DNA of 64,000 nt from Archivesica marissinica (lineage: Eukaryota > Mollusca > Bivalvia > Venerida > Vesicomyidae), in assembly GCA_014843695.1 (NCBI GenBank), contig CM026401.1, positions 49,774,430 to 49,838,429 on the forward strand, read 5' to 3'. Below the pieces are notes generated by a model. It had not been told where the DNA came from. It did no database searches and was given only the letters and a program-made list of their open reading frames with translations. Both the position numbers and the translations under genes were made by a program. Of this stretch, positions 63,846 through 64,000 are shown piece after piece (the first letter of the stretch is position 1; each line of letters starts with the position of its first letter).

Positions 63846-64000
63846 CAGACACATCCCGGAGTCTGGGTCACATGATGTAGCGTGTCCATTGCAGTTACAT
63901 CTCACACATCGCCCGACACCGCCACGACCGTCCGATATACTTAGATAACCATCGGCACATCGCTGACAAGACAGGCCAGTATAACCCTCGGGACAACGGC
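63846..64000 (-). CDS. HSPG2: perlecan exon 1 (window numbering): laminin-type EGF, partial
   Basis: Cut by the window edge. Reads CPEGYTGLSCQRCADGYL, then a cysteine-rich stretch with RCNCNGHATSCDPDSGMC, the typical second half of one laminin-EGF module and start of the next. The donor is CTG|GTTAGT, phase 0. The join to exon 2 makes ...[15 protein letters not shown], a correct laminin-EGF continuation, which supports the splice. Corresponds to perlecan domain III. Confidence 0.93.

Larger units (their letters stand above)
11034..64000 (-). other. HSPG2: perlecan-type heparan sulfate proteoglycan gene, internal part (29 exons)
   Basis: Seen: 29 exon-like blocks on the minus strand, each bounded by AG/GT, joined in one continuous frame of about 1,605 codons. 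Module order is laminin-EGF, 12 Ig, LamG, EGF, EGF, LamG, which is the domain III-IV-V order of perlecan. Known: perlecan is a secreted basement-membrane proteoglycan; domain V LamG/EGF modules bind receptors and matrix partners. Inferred: ortholog of vertebrate HSPG2, nematode unc-52 and fly trol. The N-terminal SEA/LDLa/laminin-IV parts should lie beyond 64000. The last LamG modules were not found to the left. Exons make up about 9% of the span; introns are mostly tandem arrays, SINEs and MITEs. No promoter, start codon, stop codon or polyadenylation site of this gene is visible. Confidence 0.93.

Overview
The window is animal nuclear DNA carrying the middle and late part of one large gene on the minus strand. 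The gene is a perlecan-type basement-membrane heparan sulfate proteoglycan (HSPG2 / unc-52 / trol family). I traced 29 exons by hand from the right edge (64000) to 11034. All use GT-AG junctions, and every junction phase agrees with its neighbours, giving about 4.8 kb of uninterrupted coding sequence (about 1,605 residues) spread over 53 kb. Both ends of the gene lie outside what I can see: the 5' part is beyond position 64000, and no convincing exon for the rest of laminin-G module 2 and the C-terminus was found in 1-11033.

Protein order, N to C (right to left): laminin-type EGF modules of perlecan domain III (exons 1-4); twelve Ig modules of domain IV (exons 4-23), each ending at a phase-1 intron; then domain V with laminin-G 1 (exons 23-26), two EGF modules (exons 26-27) and the start of laminin-G 2 (exons 28-29). 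Such a protein is secreted and crosslinks the extracellular matrix through its Ig, EGF and LamG modules.

The organism is most likely a bivalve mollusc. The evidence is indirect: a perlecan gene with long repeat-filled introns, many tRNA-derived SINEs, TA-flanked hairpin MITEs, and dispersed motifs resembling repeats common in bivalve DNA (for example 'agggcaataactc' and a 'caaggtcacagtgacctt' element). Species cannot be fixed from this.

The introns are dominated by tandem arrays, about 24 kb or roughly 38% of the window by my hand coordinates. The most striking pattern is that at least eight arrays touch an exon edge and carry copies of that edge, often including the working splice site: exon 3 acceptor (59590-61445), exon 7 donor (50893-52720), exon 8 donor (50030-50535), exon 13 end (37450-39660), exon 15 donor (35566-35898), exon 19 end (30664-30930), exon 22 donor (21369-21764) and exon 28 acceptor tract (13283-13565). 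Next to exon 15 the copies look like in-frame 33-nt micro-exons.

Layout left to right: 1-11033 downstream or intronic DNA with arrays, MITEs and SINEs; 11034-21876 exons for domain V and the last Ig; 21877-28216 a 6.3-kb repeat-filled intron; 28217-37320 Ig exons 11 to 7 with nested SINEs; 37321-39666 an intron with a threonine-rich-looking array and a 1,000-N assembly gap; 39825-46123 a 6.3-kb intron almost entirely made of a 45-bp and a 21-bp array; 46124-57110 Ig exons 6 to 1; 57111-64000 laminin-EGF exons separated by arrays.
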